The notes under the pieces were generated by a model. That model was not told the origin of the DNA and ran no database searches. It saw nothing but the letters and a program-made list of their open reading frames with translations. Positions 1-9,420 of a stretch of DNA of 55,627 nucleotides are shown one piece after another (position 1 is the stretch's first letter; every line of letters starts with the position of its first letter). Source of the DNA: Methylobacterium oxalidis. GTDB taxonomy: Bacteria > Pseudomonadota > Alphaproteobacteria > Rhizobiales > Beijerinckiaceae. The stretch spans positions 1 to 55,627 of the forward strand of contig NZ_BJZU01000092.1 in NCBI RefSeq assembly GCF_007992195.1. Reading direction: 5' to 3'. Position numbers and translations under genes: made by a program.

Positions 1-157
1 GCGGATCGAGTTCCTGGAGATTGGGAAACCCTTCGAGGTTCCGGCTCGGCGACGGGTTCTTGTTAAAACCTGCTTCGAGTCCCGAGGTAGGTCGTCAGTG
101 TTGCTTTCCGAAGCCAAAAGGTGGACTTGGTGCGAACCGTCATCGGGGGAGGGGGCA

Positions 158-1255
158 ATGAAGTTCGATGTCGACGATCTCGTGGACAACATCTACGAGG
201 CCGCCGTCATTCCAGATCTGTGGCCCGGTGTCCTTTCGGAACTGGTGAGGCACGGCGAAGGGGACGGCGCGCTTCTGTTCACGACCGACGGCAACGACTT
301 CAGGTACGTCACGTCGCCGGGCTTCGAAGCCGGCACCGCCGAATACGTCGCTGAAGGTTGGCCGGCGCGGACCGACAGGGCGGCTCGGCTTTTCGCGAAG
401 CAGCATGCAGGCTTCCTGACCGATCTGGACGTCTACACGGCCGAGGAGATGGACGCTGAGCCCGTGTTCCGCGACTTCCTTAGGCCGAGAGGGTTCGGTT
501 GGGGAGTCGCCAGCGCCATAACGGTGCCGAGTGGCGATCGCCTCATCTTCAACGTGGAGCGGGCGTTCTCGCGCGGCCCCGTCACCCGCGACGTGGTCGC
601 CCGTCTCGACGCTCTGCGTCCGCATCTCGCCCGGGCGGCGACCATGTCGGCCCGGCTCAGGCTGCAGACAGTGCGTGTCGCCGCCCAGGTTCTGGACGTC
701 GTCGACATTCCGGCCGCGGTTCTCGGCAAACAGGCGCAGGTCCTCTCAGTCAATGCCGGTTGCTCAAAGCTGTACGGGACCGCCATCCGCGAGGCGCGCC
801 GCCTGACGTTGAACAACCAGGATGCGGATCGCCTCCTCACGCGAGCATTGGACGGCATCTCGACCGAACTTCGGAACTCGACCCGTTCGATTCCGATACC
901 GGCCACGGAAGAGCTCGGACCGATGGTGCTTCACATCCTCCCGGTCAGGCGCGCCGCCGCCGATCTGTTCAACGCGGCATCCGCGATCGCGATCTTCACG
1001 CCTGTTGCACTAAGTGCGCCACCTGATTTGTCCGTCCTGTGCGGCCTGTTCGACCTGACCGGAGCAGAAGCGAGGGTGGCGAGGGAGATCGCGGCCTGCC
1101 GTACGATTGAGGAGATCGCCGCGCAGACGGGCGTATCGATCAACACCGTCCGGACGCAGCTCAAATCCGTCCTGGCAAAGACAGGTACCCACCGTCAGGC
1201 CGAACTCGTAGGACTGCTTGCCGGAGCGGGATCCAGAAATCGACCGGATCGATAG
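158..1255 (+). CDS. LuxR-type HTH transcriptional regulator
   Basis: A predicted DNA-binding regulator of about 365 residues. The last 60 residues or so form a LuxR/GerE helix-turn-helix: LFDLTGAEARVAREIAA, then IEEIAAQTGVSINTVRTQLK and KTGTHRQAELVGLL. The N-terminal 290 residues form an unassigned sensor-like region, as in other alphaproteobacterial solo LuxR proteins without an acyl-homoserine-lactone domain signature. I chose the ATG at 158 because a purine-rich GGGGGAGGGGG tract precedes it directly; an upstream in-frame start at 98 has no such site. No partner synthase is nearby, so the ligand and targets are unknown. The HTH assignment is secure and the function is not. Confidence 0.85.
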   Translation: MKFDVDDLVDNIYEAAVIPDLWPGVLSELVRHGEGDGALLFTTDGNDFRYVTSPGFEAGTAEYVAEGWPARTDRAARLFAKQHAGFLTDLDVYTAEEMDAEPVFRDFLRPRGFGWGVASAITVPSGDRLIFNVERAFSRGPVTRDVVARLDALRPHLARAATMSARLRLQTVRVAAQVLDVVDIPAAVLGKQAQVLSVNAGCSKLYGTAIREARRLTLNNQDADRLLTRALDGISTELRNSTRSIPIPATEELGPMVLHILPVRRAAADLFNAASAIAIFTPVALSAPPDLSVLCGLFDLTGAEARVAREIAACRTIEEIAAQTGVSINTVRTQLKSVLAKTGTHRQAELVGLLAGAGSRNRPDR

Positions 1256-1760
1256 CTCCGTCCGCTTCGTTCCGAGCGCTTCCGGCGACCCAGGATGACG
1301 AAGGCCGAAAGACGTCGTAGCGTTCGGACGCAGCTGCCGCTTCACGGAAACGGCACCTGACGAACCGCTCGGCACACCTCGGGTCCCCTCTCGGACCGGG
1401 CCCGTCGTCCAAGCGACAGGGGCAGGGCAAGAAGTACAGCTTCGCGACCTGTCGTCGCTTGCGGCCTTGGTCGATGAACAGCCTTTCCATCGGCTGGAAC
1501 CAGATCCGCCCAATGCTCAAGCGGAGCTGGACGAACGACGACAGTAGCGCGCTTAACCATACAGTTGCGATTGCGCTGGACGCATTGCCGAATGCAGGGG
1601 TCATCATCCACATGGATCATGCATCGAGGAGAATCTCGAGGAATACTCGTGTCTGTCGGGTGTCGGCATAGTGATCTTCGTGGACCAGGTCGCCGGCGCT
1701 CCGAACTCTCGAAACGGCTCCGCAAAGCGATGCGGAACACCGGCACGGTAGGACTTCGGC
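1256..1760. other. Intergenic stretch with no supported gene
   Basis: About 500 bases between the LuxR-type regulator and the next secreted protein. Open frames exist on both strands but their translations are arginine/serine-rich with no recognisable motif. I see no convincing ribosome-binding site, RNA gene or strong hairpin. It presumably holds the promoter of the downstream gene. Confidence 0.4.
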
Positions 1761-3182
1761 ATGAACGGCACATGGTTCACGATGCCAATGGCGCGCCGCT
1801 TCGCGTCGATGTTGCTGACTTGCGGCCTGCTGGGGTCGCCGTCGCTTGCGCTGGCGGAACTCCTGCCAGGCCGCGAAATCCGCGAGGCCCCCGAGTGGAA
1901 GGGCAAACTTGATCCACCGAGTCCGACGTGCCCGCCGAACTTCACCAACCCGTCGAACGAACCCTATATCTTCAGCTGTAAGGCGGGGATCTTAGGGAAG
2001 GTTGAGAACGGCACCGGATTCACGCCAGGGCTATGGGAAGACAAGAGCGATCCGGATTGGGCCTACCTGAAGCAGTACTGGCGCACGGACCGACTGATCT
2101 ACTTCGCGGCGACGCAGTGCGAAGGCGGCAAGACCCAGCACTCCGACACTGCGGCCCAGATGGCTGCTCGCCAGTGGGCGCAGAAGCGGGTCGACCGATG
2201 GAATGCCGAGCTGAAGCGAAGCAAATTCCGGCCGGCGCTGGAGTTCAGGGAGATCAAGACCGTCTACGAGTGCGTGCCCGGTATCTTGACCAATACCACG
2301 CCCGGCTATTCCGAGGCCGAAGATGCCGAGGGAGAGGCGTCCGGCATCCGAGCCGCGGAAGCTGCGGAGAGAGCGGAGCAGGAACGCAAGGGCAACTCGG
2401 TGACGTTCAAGATCGCCAGCAACGATGTCAAGTCGATTCGTTTGAAATTCTTTTCTCAGCAGCGGAACCATGTCTGGCCCGGCAGCAACCAGTCATACAC
2501 GATCGGCGCGAGCGACAGTGACTATAAGACATACAATTTGTCCTGTCGGAAAGGGGAGAAGATCTGCTTCGGGGCATTCCGCGACGACGACGAAAATGTG
2601 GCCTGGGGTAGCGGTCGCTACGACAAGATGGGATGTCAGGACTGCTGTACGACCTGTGGCGGCTCCGGTCTAACGACAACGCTGAATGCGGGGCCGACCG
2701 GGCCGCCGCGAAACAAGATCGTGTTCAAGATGACTTCCCGAAGTCCATACCGGGTGCACTTGCAGTTCACTTCGAAGAACCGGAACCACGTCTGGCCTGC
2801 GAGCGGGCGGGTGTACACTCTGGCGGATTCGGACGAGCACCGTTATGAACTCGACTGCGCGCAGGGAGAGAAGATCTGCTACGGCGCGTATGTGGAGGGA
2901 AACAGCAGCAGCTACTGGGGCGTCGGGCATAGTCTCGGCGAAGGCTGCACGAACTGCTGCTCGTATTGTGGCAAGGGCACGTTCTCCGCGACGCTGACCG
3001 GCGGTAGCGGTAGCGGCGGAGGAGGCGGCGTCGGATCCGTGGTTGATGCGATCGGAACGGGCGCCGCCATCGGCAGTGCGATCGGCAACATCCTGAACCG
3101 CAGCGGTGGCGGGCGGGTCTATACGCCACGCTCCCCGCCCATGTTCAACCGCAACCCCAGCAACAGCGGGATCTCCCGCTGA
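1761..3182 (+). CDS. Secreted protein with two cysteine-rich RNHVWP repeats
   Basis: A 473-residue predicted exported protein of unknown function. Residues 10-32 look like a signal peptide (hydrophobic FASMLLTCGLLGSPSLALA). A charged, helical Glu/Ala segment lies at about 185-210. Two copies of one domain follow, at about 213-308 and 319-413. Each copy has a VxFK start, an RNHVWP motif, a GEKICxGA motif, a WGxG motif and a GCxxCCxxCG cluster (Cys 292/295/296/299 and 396/399/400/403). The C-terminus is a glycine-rich stretch with a hydrophobic small-residue segment (VVDAIGTGAAIGSAIGNIL) and a basic, proline-rich tail. The in-frame ATG at 1788 is an equally possible start. I do not recognise a named family; the regular cysteines suggest disulfides or metal binding. 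Confidence 0.8.
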   Translation: MNGTWFTMPMARRFASMLLTCGLLGSPSLALAELLPGREIREAPEWKGKLDPPSPTCPPNFTNPSNEPYIFSCKAGILGKVENGTGFTPGLWEDKSDPDWAYLKQYWRTDRLIYFAATQCEGGKTQHSDTAAQMAARQWAQKRVDRWNAELKRSKFRPALEFREIKTVYECVPGILTNTTPGYSEAEDAEGEASGIRAAEAAERAEQERKGNSVTFKIASNDVKSIRLKFFSQQRNHVWPGSNQSYTIGASDSDYKTYNLSCRKGEKICFGAFRDDDENVAWGSGRYDKMGCQDCCTTCGGSGLTTTLNAGPTGPPRNKIVFKMTSRSPYRVHLQFTSKNRNHVWPASGRVYTLADSDEHRYELDCAQGEKICYGAYVEGNSSSYWGVGHSLGEGCTNCCSYCGKGTFSATLTGGSGSGGGGGVGSVVDAIGTGAAIGSAIGNILNRSGGGRVYTPRSPPMFNRNPSNSGISR

Positions 3183-3352
3183 TACAGGCTTGGATTGACC
3201 GCGATCGGTCCTCGAAATTCGGGGGCCGGAATCATGCAGGGTCGATCTTCTACAAGATCTTCGATTTGACGGCGTCAACGCACCGGATCAGATCGACACT
3301 CCGTAAATGATCACCGAATGCATCATATCCAGATCCGATTGGAGCGCTGTAG

Positions 3353-4027
3353 ATGCCGAGAAAGCTGGCCAACGTCTCTGCGGCTGTTCGAAGATTTCGA
3401 TCGCCCGTCGTCCCGATCGCGTTTCTCGGAGTCGTCCTCGCGTCGGGAAGTGCATTCGCGGAAACCGACTTTTCACGTTTCGACGGCCTATCGCTCGTCG
3501 TATCGCCTGCATGCAAAGGCTGCCGCACCAACATCGTTTTCAGCAGCGGCAGGATGCTTTGGTCCGGCGGTTCGTTCCCACCGATATCGTACGCCGTAGG
3601 AACCAACCATCTTCCGGGGAACATCGCGCAGACCGTGAAGGTGACGGGAGACGCGATTAGCTTTTCCGGCGTCGGTCCGACGACGGTGCTTACCATCGGC
3701 CCGCGATCGTGCACCTTGTCGGGATCGAGTTGCCGGATTGTTGCATCGCCCCGGCGTGCGGTCGTGCCGCCCGAAGGATTCGGCCCCGACCCGACGCTAC
3801 CCTGTGTCTATCTGAACAAAGTCCAAGACAAGGCGTGGGGCAGCTCGCAGTTCAAGTTACGCGTCTTCAACGGTTGCGATTATCCCATCTCGACAGACAT
3901 TCAATTTGTATCACCTGATGACGGTGCGGTGCAAACGAGATCTACGGGCAGAATCATGCCCAAGCAGCGAGGCAGTGCGATCGCGTTGCACAACTTCCAA
4001 GTAAACGGGTCGTCCAGAAGGCCTTGA
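3353..4027 (+). CDS. Predicted secreted protein, unknown function
   Basis: A 224-residue protein with a basic N-terminus followed by a hydrophobic segment ending in GSAFAET, a good signal-peptidase I site near residues 35-37. The mature part has paired cysteines (ACKGC at about 54-57, CTLSGSSC near 120, and two later ones) and a beta-rich composition. It follows the RNHVWP-repeat protein on the same strand after about 170 bases, so they may be related in expression. No named domain was recognised. The signal peptide and the length of the open frame make the gene credible. Confidence 0.65.
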   Translation: MPRKLANVSAAVRRFRSPVVPIAFLGVVLASGSAFAETDFSRFDGLSLVVSPACKGCRTNIVFSSGRMLWSGGSFPPISYAVGTNHLPGNIAQTVKVTGDAISFSGVGPTTVLTIGPRSCTLSGSSCRIVASPRRAVVPPEGFGPDPTLPCVYLNKVQDKAWGSSQFKLRVFNGCDYPISTDIQFVSPDDGAVQTRSTGRIMPKQRGSAIALHNFQVNGSSRRP

Positions 4028-4417
4028 AGTTTAAATCTCGATCGACCATTCCGATCAGACGCTGTCCACGGCCTGGGGTCACTCGACGCCGCCCTTTCCA
4101 CCGCCGAGGTCTTGATCGAACATGCGCACGCCTCCGGACGCCCGTTCTCGTCAAAACGGAAATGCTTAAATGTATGTCGGCTCCGGTCGTGCGCGGACGG
4201 CATGGCGGGATCGGCCTCGGGGAGGTGGACGCACTGCCGAGGCGCGCCTTGCCGAAAGCATTGTTCGCAGCGGATCTTCCGGACTACCCACGTCGGCGAC
4301 CGACACCGGTGTGATCGCAAACCCGATCGACGATCGCGTTGCGAGGCGTCCGCCATCTCTCGCGAGAGTCGAAGTTTCTCGTGGCGCGGCGAATTGGTCC
4401 GACTGCTGGAAAACGAC
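4028..4417. other. Intergenic stretch with no supported gene
   Basis: About 390 bases between a secreted protein gene and the next plus-strand gene. The open frame reading into the downstream gene from 4112 is arginine/cysteine-rich here and does not look coded. Nothing else was seen. Confidence 0.35.
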
Positions 4418-4921
4418 ATGATCCCTTCGAACGGCCGCGAAAGCTGCCCGGGCCAGCCGGGTATGAAAATGCAGACCAGCGAGCGAATTCGTCTCTTCAA
4501 CACGCCCGAGTACTTCGAGGCCTGCTTCTTATTCTCCCAAACCCAGGGAAGCCCAAGACAAGATGTGCCTTGCGGGTTCGCGCTCCCCGACAGGGACGTG
4601 AAGACCGAGAAGTTCGTAGCCGGTGACGATGTCTTGGGCACCTACCGGATCGACGTCGGCCTTAAACGGTTCGACCTACCCTTCCGCTTGGCCGTGGACC
4701 ACGAGGCGTGCATCGTCGAGGTCGAACTCACCGCCGACGATCTCGCGGTGGCGCATCATGCCTCGCTCGAAGCATCCGGTGGAATCGTCGACGAAGCCGC
4801 GGACGAGCGTTTCGTGGACGAGGTGCTACTGGAGATCTTCCTCGGCATCTTTGTGCACGAGACCCTGGAGAAGCAGACGCTGTACGGAAAGGAGTACGGC
4901 ATCCGCATCGAGGTCGTGTGA
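4418..4921 (+). CDS. Hypothetical acidic protein
   Basis: A 167-residue protein I do not recognise. The C-terminal half is convincing as coded protein: alternating hydrophobic and acidic segments, including RIDVGLKRFDLPFRLAVDHE, then a helical stretch ending LLEIFLGIFVHETLEKQTLY. The open frame extends upstream to 4112, but that part has atypical composition. I chose the ATG at 4418, which has a GGAAAA tract about eight bases upstream; ATGs at 4463 and 4469 are alternatives. No signal peptide or membrane segment was seen. The neighbours on both sides are also hypothetical. Confidence 0.5.
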   Translation: MIPSNGRESCPGQPGMKMQTSERIRLFNTPEYFEACFLFSQTQGSPRQDVPCGFALPDRDVKTEKFVAGDDVLGTYRIDVGLKRFDLPFRLAVDHEACIVEVELTADDLAVAHHASLEASGGIVDEAADERFVDEVLLEIFLGIFVHETLEKQTLYGKEYGIRIEVV

Positions 4922-5041
4922 ACCGCGAAGCGGCGTTGAAGGACGGCGTCACCATCGTTCGAACCGGAGATGGCAGCGGAACGACACCGTTGGCCCGGCT
5001 CAGCTCAACCTGAGCAAATTAGCTCTGCGACGCCGCTTGCC

Positions 5042-5503
5042 TCAAGGCACTACACGCCTGCGGAAGAGCTCCTTCGCCAAATCCGATGCCTCGACTTCGA
5101 ATAGCGCAGGTTCCGCAGCCGCCTTCCCGTTCACCACCCGGATGCGCAGATAGGTACCGACCTGTGTCTCCCAGAGCCGATCAGGCTCTGGGATGAGCAG
5201 ATCCTGCGTGATCCAGTCAGCAAAGACCGGCTCCGACGTGCCATGAATATCGGACAGGGCACACTGCCTTGTGCCCTCAGCATTCCGCCATTTGGGATCC
5301 GCAACCCTCCCGCCTGCGGACTTCAGGAAGAGCCGGCCATCCTCTAGGCGCCATCTTGCCGTGTACCCTCGATAGTTGATGGCCGGATATGGCTCGAAGG
5401 TGAAGCGTTTCAGTGCCCTCGGCCCGAAAATGTCGAGCAGGCAGTGCAGCGGCCTCATAGGCCCCTCAGGCAGTTCGATCCAGTCTGGGGCTTGAGCAGT
5501 CAT
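5042..5503 (-). CDS. Hypothetical protein
   Basis: A 153-residue soluble protein read toward the upstream gene. It has a mixed alpha/beta pattern with many aromatic residues (FTFEPYPAINYRGYTARWRL) and an even amino-acid composition typical of a real gene. No signal peptide, membrane helix or catalytic motif is evident, and I do not recognise the family. It is divergent from the small secreted protein at 5574; the 70 bases between them presumably hold both promoters. Confidence 0.55.
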   Translation of the reverse strand: MTAQAPDWIELPEGPMRPLHCLLDIFGPRALKRFTFEPYPAINYRGYTARWRLEDGRLFLKSAGGRVADPKWRNAEGTRQCALSDIHGTSEPVFADWITQDLLIPEPDRLWETQVGTYLRIRVVNGKAAAEPALFEVEASDLAKELFRRRVVP

Positions 5504-5573
5504 CCAAGGCGCCGATTGCGGGAAAGGCAGGGATTGCTACGCTGGTTGATGAACGAATAGGCGCAGGGTGGCA

Positions 5574-5957
5574 ATGAGGCTTTCGACGATCTTCGTGGCG
5601 GGGGCTAGCACCTGCCTCGCGCTCAACGTTGCCTCCGCCCTCGCCCAACAAGGCTTTCCGCCCACACTCACCTGCATCATCAAGCAGCGCGCCTTCGAGG
5701 TTGCTGGGTGGATTGTAACGACGCGGGACAAAGGATCGTACGTGGTCGACTTTCGTCGCGGCGAGATCCGTCAGAGGCTGGGCGGTGCGGAAGTTCGCTA
5801 CTCCTATCAGGTCTCTCCTCGCAGCATCCCCGGCGATCCCGCCATCGAACTGCTAGGGAACGACGCGGCAATGACTATCATCCAGTCGAGCAAGCGGGCG
5901 ACGTTCAGCTTGGCGCGGCTTAACCCTCCGAACTTGGAGGCAGGCACCTGCAAGTAG
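5574..5957 (+). CDS. Small predicted secreted protein
   Basis: A 127-residue protein with a signal peptide: MRLSTIFVAGASTCLALNV, then ASALAQQ as the likely cleavage site. The mature part is short and beta-rich and has cysteines near both ends (LTCIIKQ and the C-terminal GTCK), which could form a disulfide. An AGGG tract lies six bases before the ATG at 5574; an in-frame GTG at 5568 would add two residues. The function is unknown. Confidence 0.6.
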   Translation: MRLSTIFVAGASTCLALNVASALAQQGFPPTLTCIIKQRAFEVAGWIVTTRDKGSYVVDFRRGEIRQRLGGAEVRYSYQVSPRSIPGDPAIELLGNDAAMTIIQSSKRATFSLARLNPPNLEAGTCK

Positions 5958-6023
5958 CCGCACGGGCATGCTCTCTGTCATTGGGGTGAAGCGGGGGCCA
6001 TTGCAGCCTCATGGGCATGCACC

Positions 6024-6263
6024 TCAGGGCTGTGAGTTGCGCGGCTGCGGCGGAAGAAGCATCCACACCGATGGCGCACCCTTATGCTGCCTGCGGGCAT
6101 TCTCCTGCCGTGCCGCCAGCAGATCGGCCGCGGCTTTCTGTTCCACATCCTCGGACCGCACGGCGGGTTTCGGGGGCGCTCCTGAGCCAATCTCGCCTGC
6201 AGAAGCGACATGGGGTGCTATCGCCGCGAGGCAGGCGAGCGCAGTCAGAGTTCCCGGGCGCAC
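6024..6263 (-). CDS. Small predicted secreted protein (GTG start)
   Basis: A 79-residue protein that begins with a short basic start and a hydrophobic segment ending HVASAGE, a typical signal-peptide cleavage site. The mature part is charged and proline-rich with no recognised domain. The start is a GTG preceded by a strong AGGAGG site five bases away. An ATG overlapping the GTG is in another frame and hits a stop after six codons, so the GTG is the better choice. The gene converges on the small secreted protein ending at 5957. Confidence 0.5.
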   Translation of the reverse strand: MRPGTLTALACLAAIAPHVASAGEIGSGAPPKPAVRSEDVEQKAAADLLAARQENARRQHKGAPSVWMLLPPQPRNSQP

Positions 6264-6520
6264 ATCAACCTCCTGCCCAAATGGCTGCCACGCTCAGTGC
6301 AAGGCAGAACCTAATCACGTTCGACGCTGATGAGTAAACCGGCTTGGGCTGCGAGCAATCGCAGTGACCATAACCTGCCTCGGCCAGCCGCTTCCTGAAT
6401 AGCCCTTTTTGAGCACACTGCGCGAAAGATCGCCGGCCGGCCGCCTCACTCATCCATTTGAAGGATGCGCAGTTGGACAGGCCATTGTGGCATAGCTCGC
6501 TCTTGGACCAAGGGGAAAGC

Positions 6521-7129
6521 ATGATGCGGGGTTACAGGGCGGGGCAACTGAGGCGGCAACTCTTGGCTGCCGTGGCGATTTTGATGCCCGCCGCTGCAGC
6601 CTTCAGCGTCGAAGCTGCAGCCGAACCTGCCGCTCGACCACTAGCAGCCGCCCAACCAGGCGGGGGCAGCGGTTCGTCCTTCGGCCGCCTGCCAAGCCCA
6701 GTCGGTCTCGTCGTCGGCGACAGTGCGGAAGCGCTGCTCGCGAACATGGACGGTGTCGGAAAAGTTCTAACGTCGCAGATCATCGTCAATCGCGGTGCGC
6801 TGACGGAGCGCGATCCCTCATACCTCGTCGACCGTCTGACCGCGGCGTTGAAGGGACGGTTTCCCGATATTCGGCTGGCCAACAGCGTTGCCGCTTCGGC
6901 GCAAGCCGGTAATCGCAGCACCATCGTCTTGGATGTCAGGACCGCACTCGGGCAGGTCAGCGGGCAGACCACAACAGTAGAAATTAACCTGTCCGCGTTC
7001 GACGCATCACGCAAACCTCGGGCCCGTGTCAGTGGCCGTGGCTCTGCCGTGATCCCTTATCCTGCGTTCAACTACGGTTTCCAGCCCGCAACAGACCAAG
7101 CTATCGCAGAAATTGAAAGCAAGCTTTGA
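6521..7129 (+). CDS. Predicted exported protein, unknown function
   Basis: A 202-residue protein when started at the ATG at 6521, which has AGGGGAAAG just upstream; the longer open frame from 6458 has no comparable site. The N-terminus is basic (MMRGYRAGQLRRQL) and then strongly hydrophobic and alanine-rich, consistent with a signal peptide. A low-complexity Ala/Pro/Gly linker leads to a folded region of about 140 residues with alternating strands (TTTVEINLSAFDASRKPRAR) and a helical C-terminus. It might be a periplasmic or envelope protein. I do not recognise a family. Confidence 0.6.
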   Translation: MMRGYRAGQLRRQLLAAVAILMPAAAAFSVEAAAEPAARPLAAAQPGGGSGSSFGRLPSPVGLVVGDSAEALLANMDGVGKVLTSQIIVNRGALTERDPSYLVDRLTAALKGRFPDIRLANSVAASAQAGNRSTIVLDVRTALGQVSGQTTTVEINLSAFDASRKPRARVSGRGSAVIPYPAFNYGFQPATDQAIAEIESKL

Positions 7130-7434
7130 GACCACTTCACGCTTGGACGGAAGATGTGGCTCGAATACCGTCCAGAGGTCGTCGGCTACAAGAGTGTGCA
7201 CGCCCCTGTTTGCGTTGGAAGGAGTTGCCGCGCTTCCTGCCCTAAGCGTAAGCAGGCTGCACCGCTGAGAGCATCATAGCTGCCGCGCCGAAATCCCCGA
7301 AGGTGCAAGCAGTTGGCACGCGGATCACAGCATATTGAACTTTACGGTTGCGCTTAGCATCACGCAGGCGGGGCACTCACCCGTAATCGGCGCGAATACT
7401 AGCGCACCTTGGGCCCCGCTTTAGCGAGTGTTCG
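7130..7434. other. Intergenic stretch with no supported gene
   Basis: About 300 bases between two plus-strand genes for exported proteins. I see no coding frame with believable composition, no RNA gene and no strong hairpin. Confidence 0.35.
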
Positions 7435-8100
7435 ATGATGAAACAGGGTATGATCGCCATCGCCGTGTGGGCCGTATCGTCGGCCGCCTCGGCTGAAGAG
7501 ATGTGGTTTCAGCCGTGTGGACCGCACTATCCCATTCGCCTGGAGGGAGACGCCTGTAGGCGTGGAGACCGTAGTATCGGCGACGAAGGCACGCACCCAG
7601 TCACAGGGGTCGCGTGGTGCTGCGTTGCTCGAGAGCTGACGAAGGCAGACGAATGCGCGGCCGATTTTCAAAAGTTCACTCGGGCCGCGAGCCGGGGACA
7701 GAAGACCGCAGAATTGCGCTACAGAATGCTGAAATCCCGTTGCGGCGATGAGCTTGCCAAGGTTTCGCAAGCCGCGGGTGTGGCGCTGCCGTCTATGGGG
7801 TCGGCGCCACGGGCCAGCAGCATGTTCGGTGAGGCTTTGGGCCACTCAGCCAACACCTTAGAACAACGGGCGAGCGGCCTCCGATCTAGTGCGAGCTTTA
7901 GCGCCAGCGATCTCGGCGAAATTCTACAGTTTGGGATGGCAATCGCTTCGACGGCAGCAGCTCTTTACCCGGTGCGGTCGTTGCGCATTGATCCTCGGTC
8001 GTATGGCGCATCAGGTGCGGGCCGCAACGCCTCTCCGTCCAGCCCTCGGTATCCCAGGACACCGGAGTACGGCCGGAGTACGATCAGCGGGGTTAGATAG
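7435..8100 (+). CDS. Predicted secreted cysteine-containing protein
   Basis: A 221-residue protein with a short signal peptide (IAIAVWAVSSAASAEE). The mature N-terminal half holds six cysteines, including a CC pair in GVAWCCVARE and one each in FQPCGPHY, GDACRRGD, DECAADF and SRCGDEL, so disulfides are likely. The second half is serine/alanine-rich with a basic, proline-rich tail. ATGs at 7435 and 7438 are adjacent. It belongs to the group of exported unknowns in this part of the window and has no recognised domain. Confidence 0.6.
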   Translation: MMKQGMIAIAVWAVSSAASAEEMWFQPCGPHYPIRLEGDACRRGDRSIGDEGTHPVTGVAWCCVARELTKADECAADFQKFTRAASRGQKTAELRYRMLKSRCGDELAKVSQAAGVALPSMGSAPRASSMFGEALGHSANTLEQRASGLRSSASFSASDLGEILQFGMAIASTAAALYPVRSLRIDPRSYGASGAGRNASPSSPRYPRTPEYGRSTISGVR

Positions 8101-8260
8101 ATTGGAGGCCGATCAGTCGCGCCGGGCGTGCAGACCTTTATTTCGTTGTCACAATCCTCGCCTGCGCCCTCATCCGCCGAACTTTGGCAATACGGCTTTT
8201 GTCGCTGACGCTTCTTCCGAGAGAGTCTGGACCGGCTTCGCGCGCTCCGCCACCCGGCAA

Positions 8261-8671
8261 TCAGATCGGGTGGCGGGGTACCTCCTCGGGTGCAAGTTCG
8301 ACCACAAACCAGCGCCAAGGGGAGTTGGCATCGGCTGAGAGTTCAGCGCGATCATGCTCCATGGCGAGCGTGACCAGATGCTGGCGGCTGACGGGCAGAG
8401 GGGTCACAACCCGGATCTGCTCAGCACCGTTCTCGAGGTTCCGGCGGGCGAGAGCGAAGTTCCCGATGCTTTTGGCCTGCTGCATCAAATGCCCCTCAAT
8501 CCAAGGCGGTGCCCTCGGCCATCGAGGCCGCTCAGCAGCGCCGCTCAGCAGCGCCGCATAGTGCACGATCCCACCTTCAGCTGTAAGTCGATTCAGCTGT
8601 CGCGGCACGCTCGTGCCGCCGCCATTGCGCAATTTCGTCAGCTCAGGACCGACCCAAGGGTGGCGCGCCAT
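8261..8671 (-). CDS. Hypothetical protein
   Basis: A 136-residue protein read on the same strand as the accessory block that starts just upstream. The composition is believable: a basic N-terminus (MARHPWVGPELTKLRN), a helical middle (EGHLMQQAKSIGNFALARRN) and a C-terminus with VVTPLPVSRQHLVTLAM and PWRWFVVELAPEE. There is no clear ribosome-binding site before the ATG, so the start is uncertain. I do not recognise it. Confidence 0.45.
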   Translation of the reverse strand: MARHPWVGPELTKLRNGGGTSVPRQLNRLTAEGGIVHYAALLSGAAERPRWPRAPPWIEGHLMQQAKSIGNFALARRNLENGAEQIRVVTPLPVSRQHLVTLAMEHDRAELSADANSPWRWFVVELAPEEVPRHPI

Positions 8672-8797
8672 CTCAGTCGCACATCTGAGACATCATGGAA
8701 GGCGGCTGGATGGCGGGATTGGGCGCGAAGCGGAAGGTCCGCTTTTCCCTTGTGGGCTTTCGGCAGAATGCAAGCCCGTTCGACCAGCATGCCAGGG

Positions 8798-9262
8798 TCA
8801 GGTGGTCTCGATCGGAGCTGAAGTGCGCGCGAGCTGCTCGCAGAAGATCCGGCCGAAGTCATTCGGGCTAAGACCTGCCACTGAGGGCCGGAAGTACTCG
8901 ATCTCTTCGGCGCGGATCTCATCCTTATCAGCGTCGTCCGGGTGATCACCGAGACAGACCCGTAGTTCGAAGCCAGCCCAACGGTACTCGAGCGCAAACG
9001 CAGCGATCGCGTGCGTCCACTGCGCGGCGTCAGTAGAACGCAACATCGCTTCGTCCATGACGCTTGCAAAGACCGCGGCAAACGAAGCAGCGAGGCGTAG
9101 CACGGCTTGGCGCTCCTCGCTGCCAAGCTCAGGTGCGAGTTGATCGAGCTGGATGGTGATGGTTTCGGGCCTCATCGCGCCCTGTGCAATGACGGTGTGG
9201 CACAGGTAGATCGCGAGTTTGGCCAGCTCGCCGAGTCGGTCGGCCAGGATGGTTGCGGCCAT
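8798..9262 (-). CDS. Hypothetical protein of the accessory block
   Basis: A 154-residue, mostly helical, acidic protein. I start it at the ATG at 9262, which has a GGAG site nine bases upstream; the open frame runs on to 9412 but that extension is arginine/serine-rich. It contains the segments ADRLGELAKLAIYLCHTVIA and RWAGFELRVCLGDHPDDADK. The downstream end of a minus-strand series that includes a DUF2958 protein and a nuclease-fold protein, it probably belongs to the same mobile block. The function is unknown. Confidence 0.55.
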   Translation of the reverse strand: MAATILADRLGELAKLAIYLCHTVIAQGAMRPETITIQLDQLAPELGSEERQAVLRLAASFAAVFASVMDEAMLRSTDAAQWTHAIAAFALEYRWAGFELRVCLGDHPDDADKDEIRAEEIEYFRPSVAGLSPNDFGRIFCEQLARTSAPIETT

Positions 9263-9420
9263 GGATGTGATCTCCAGGTTCTCGCCAACACGACCGGGCT
9301 GGGCGCGTGTTCGTGAGGCGGAGCTATATGGCGAGAGCCGGCTGCAGCCTGCAGTTCGTTCGTGCGGCAGGGGCGGAGCGTTGGCGCGCTGGCTGATGGG
9401 TCGGCGCGCCAACAGCGAAG

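Noticed and set aside
1..157. Possible end of an upstream gene
   Set aside because: No frame here shows believable protein sequence that runs in from the left edge.
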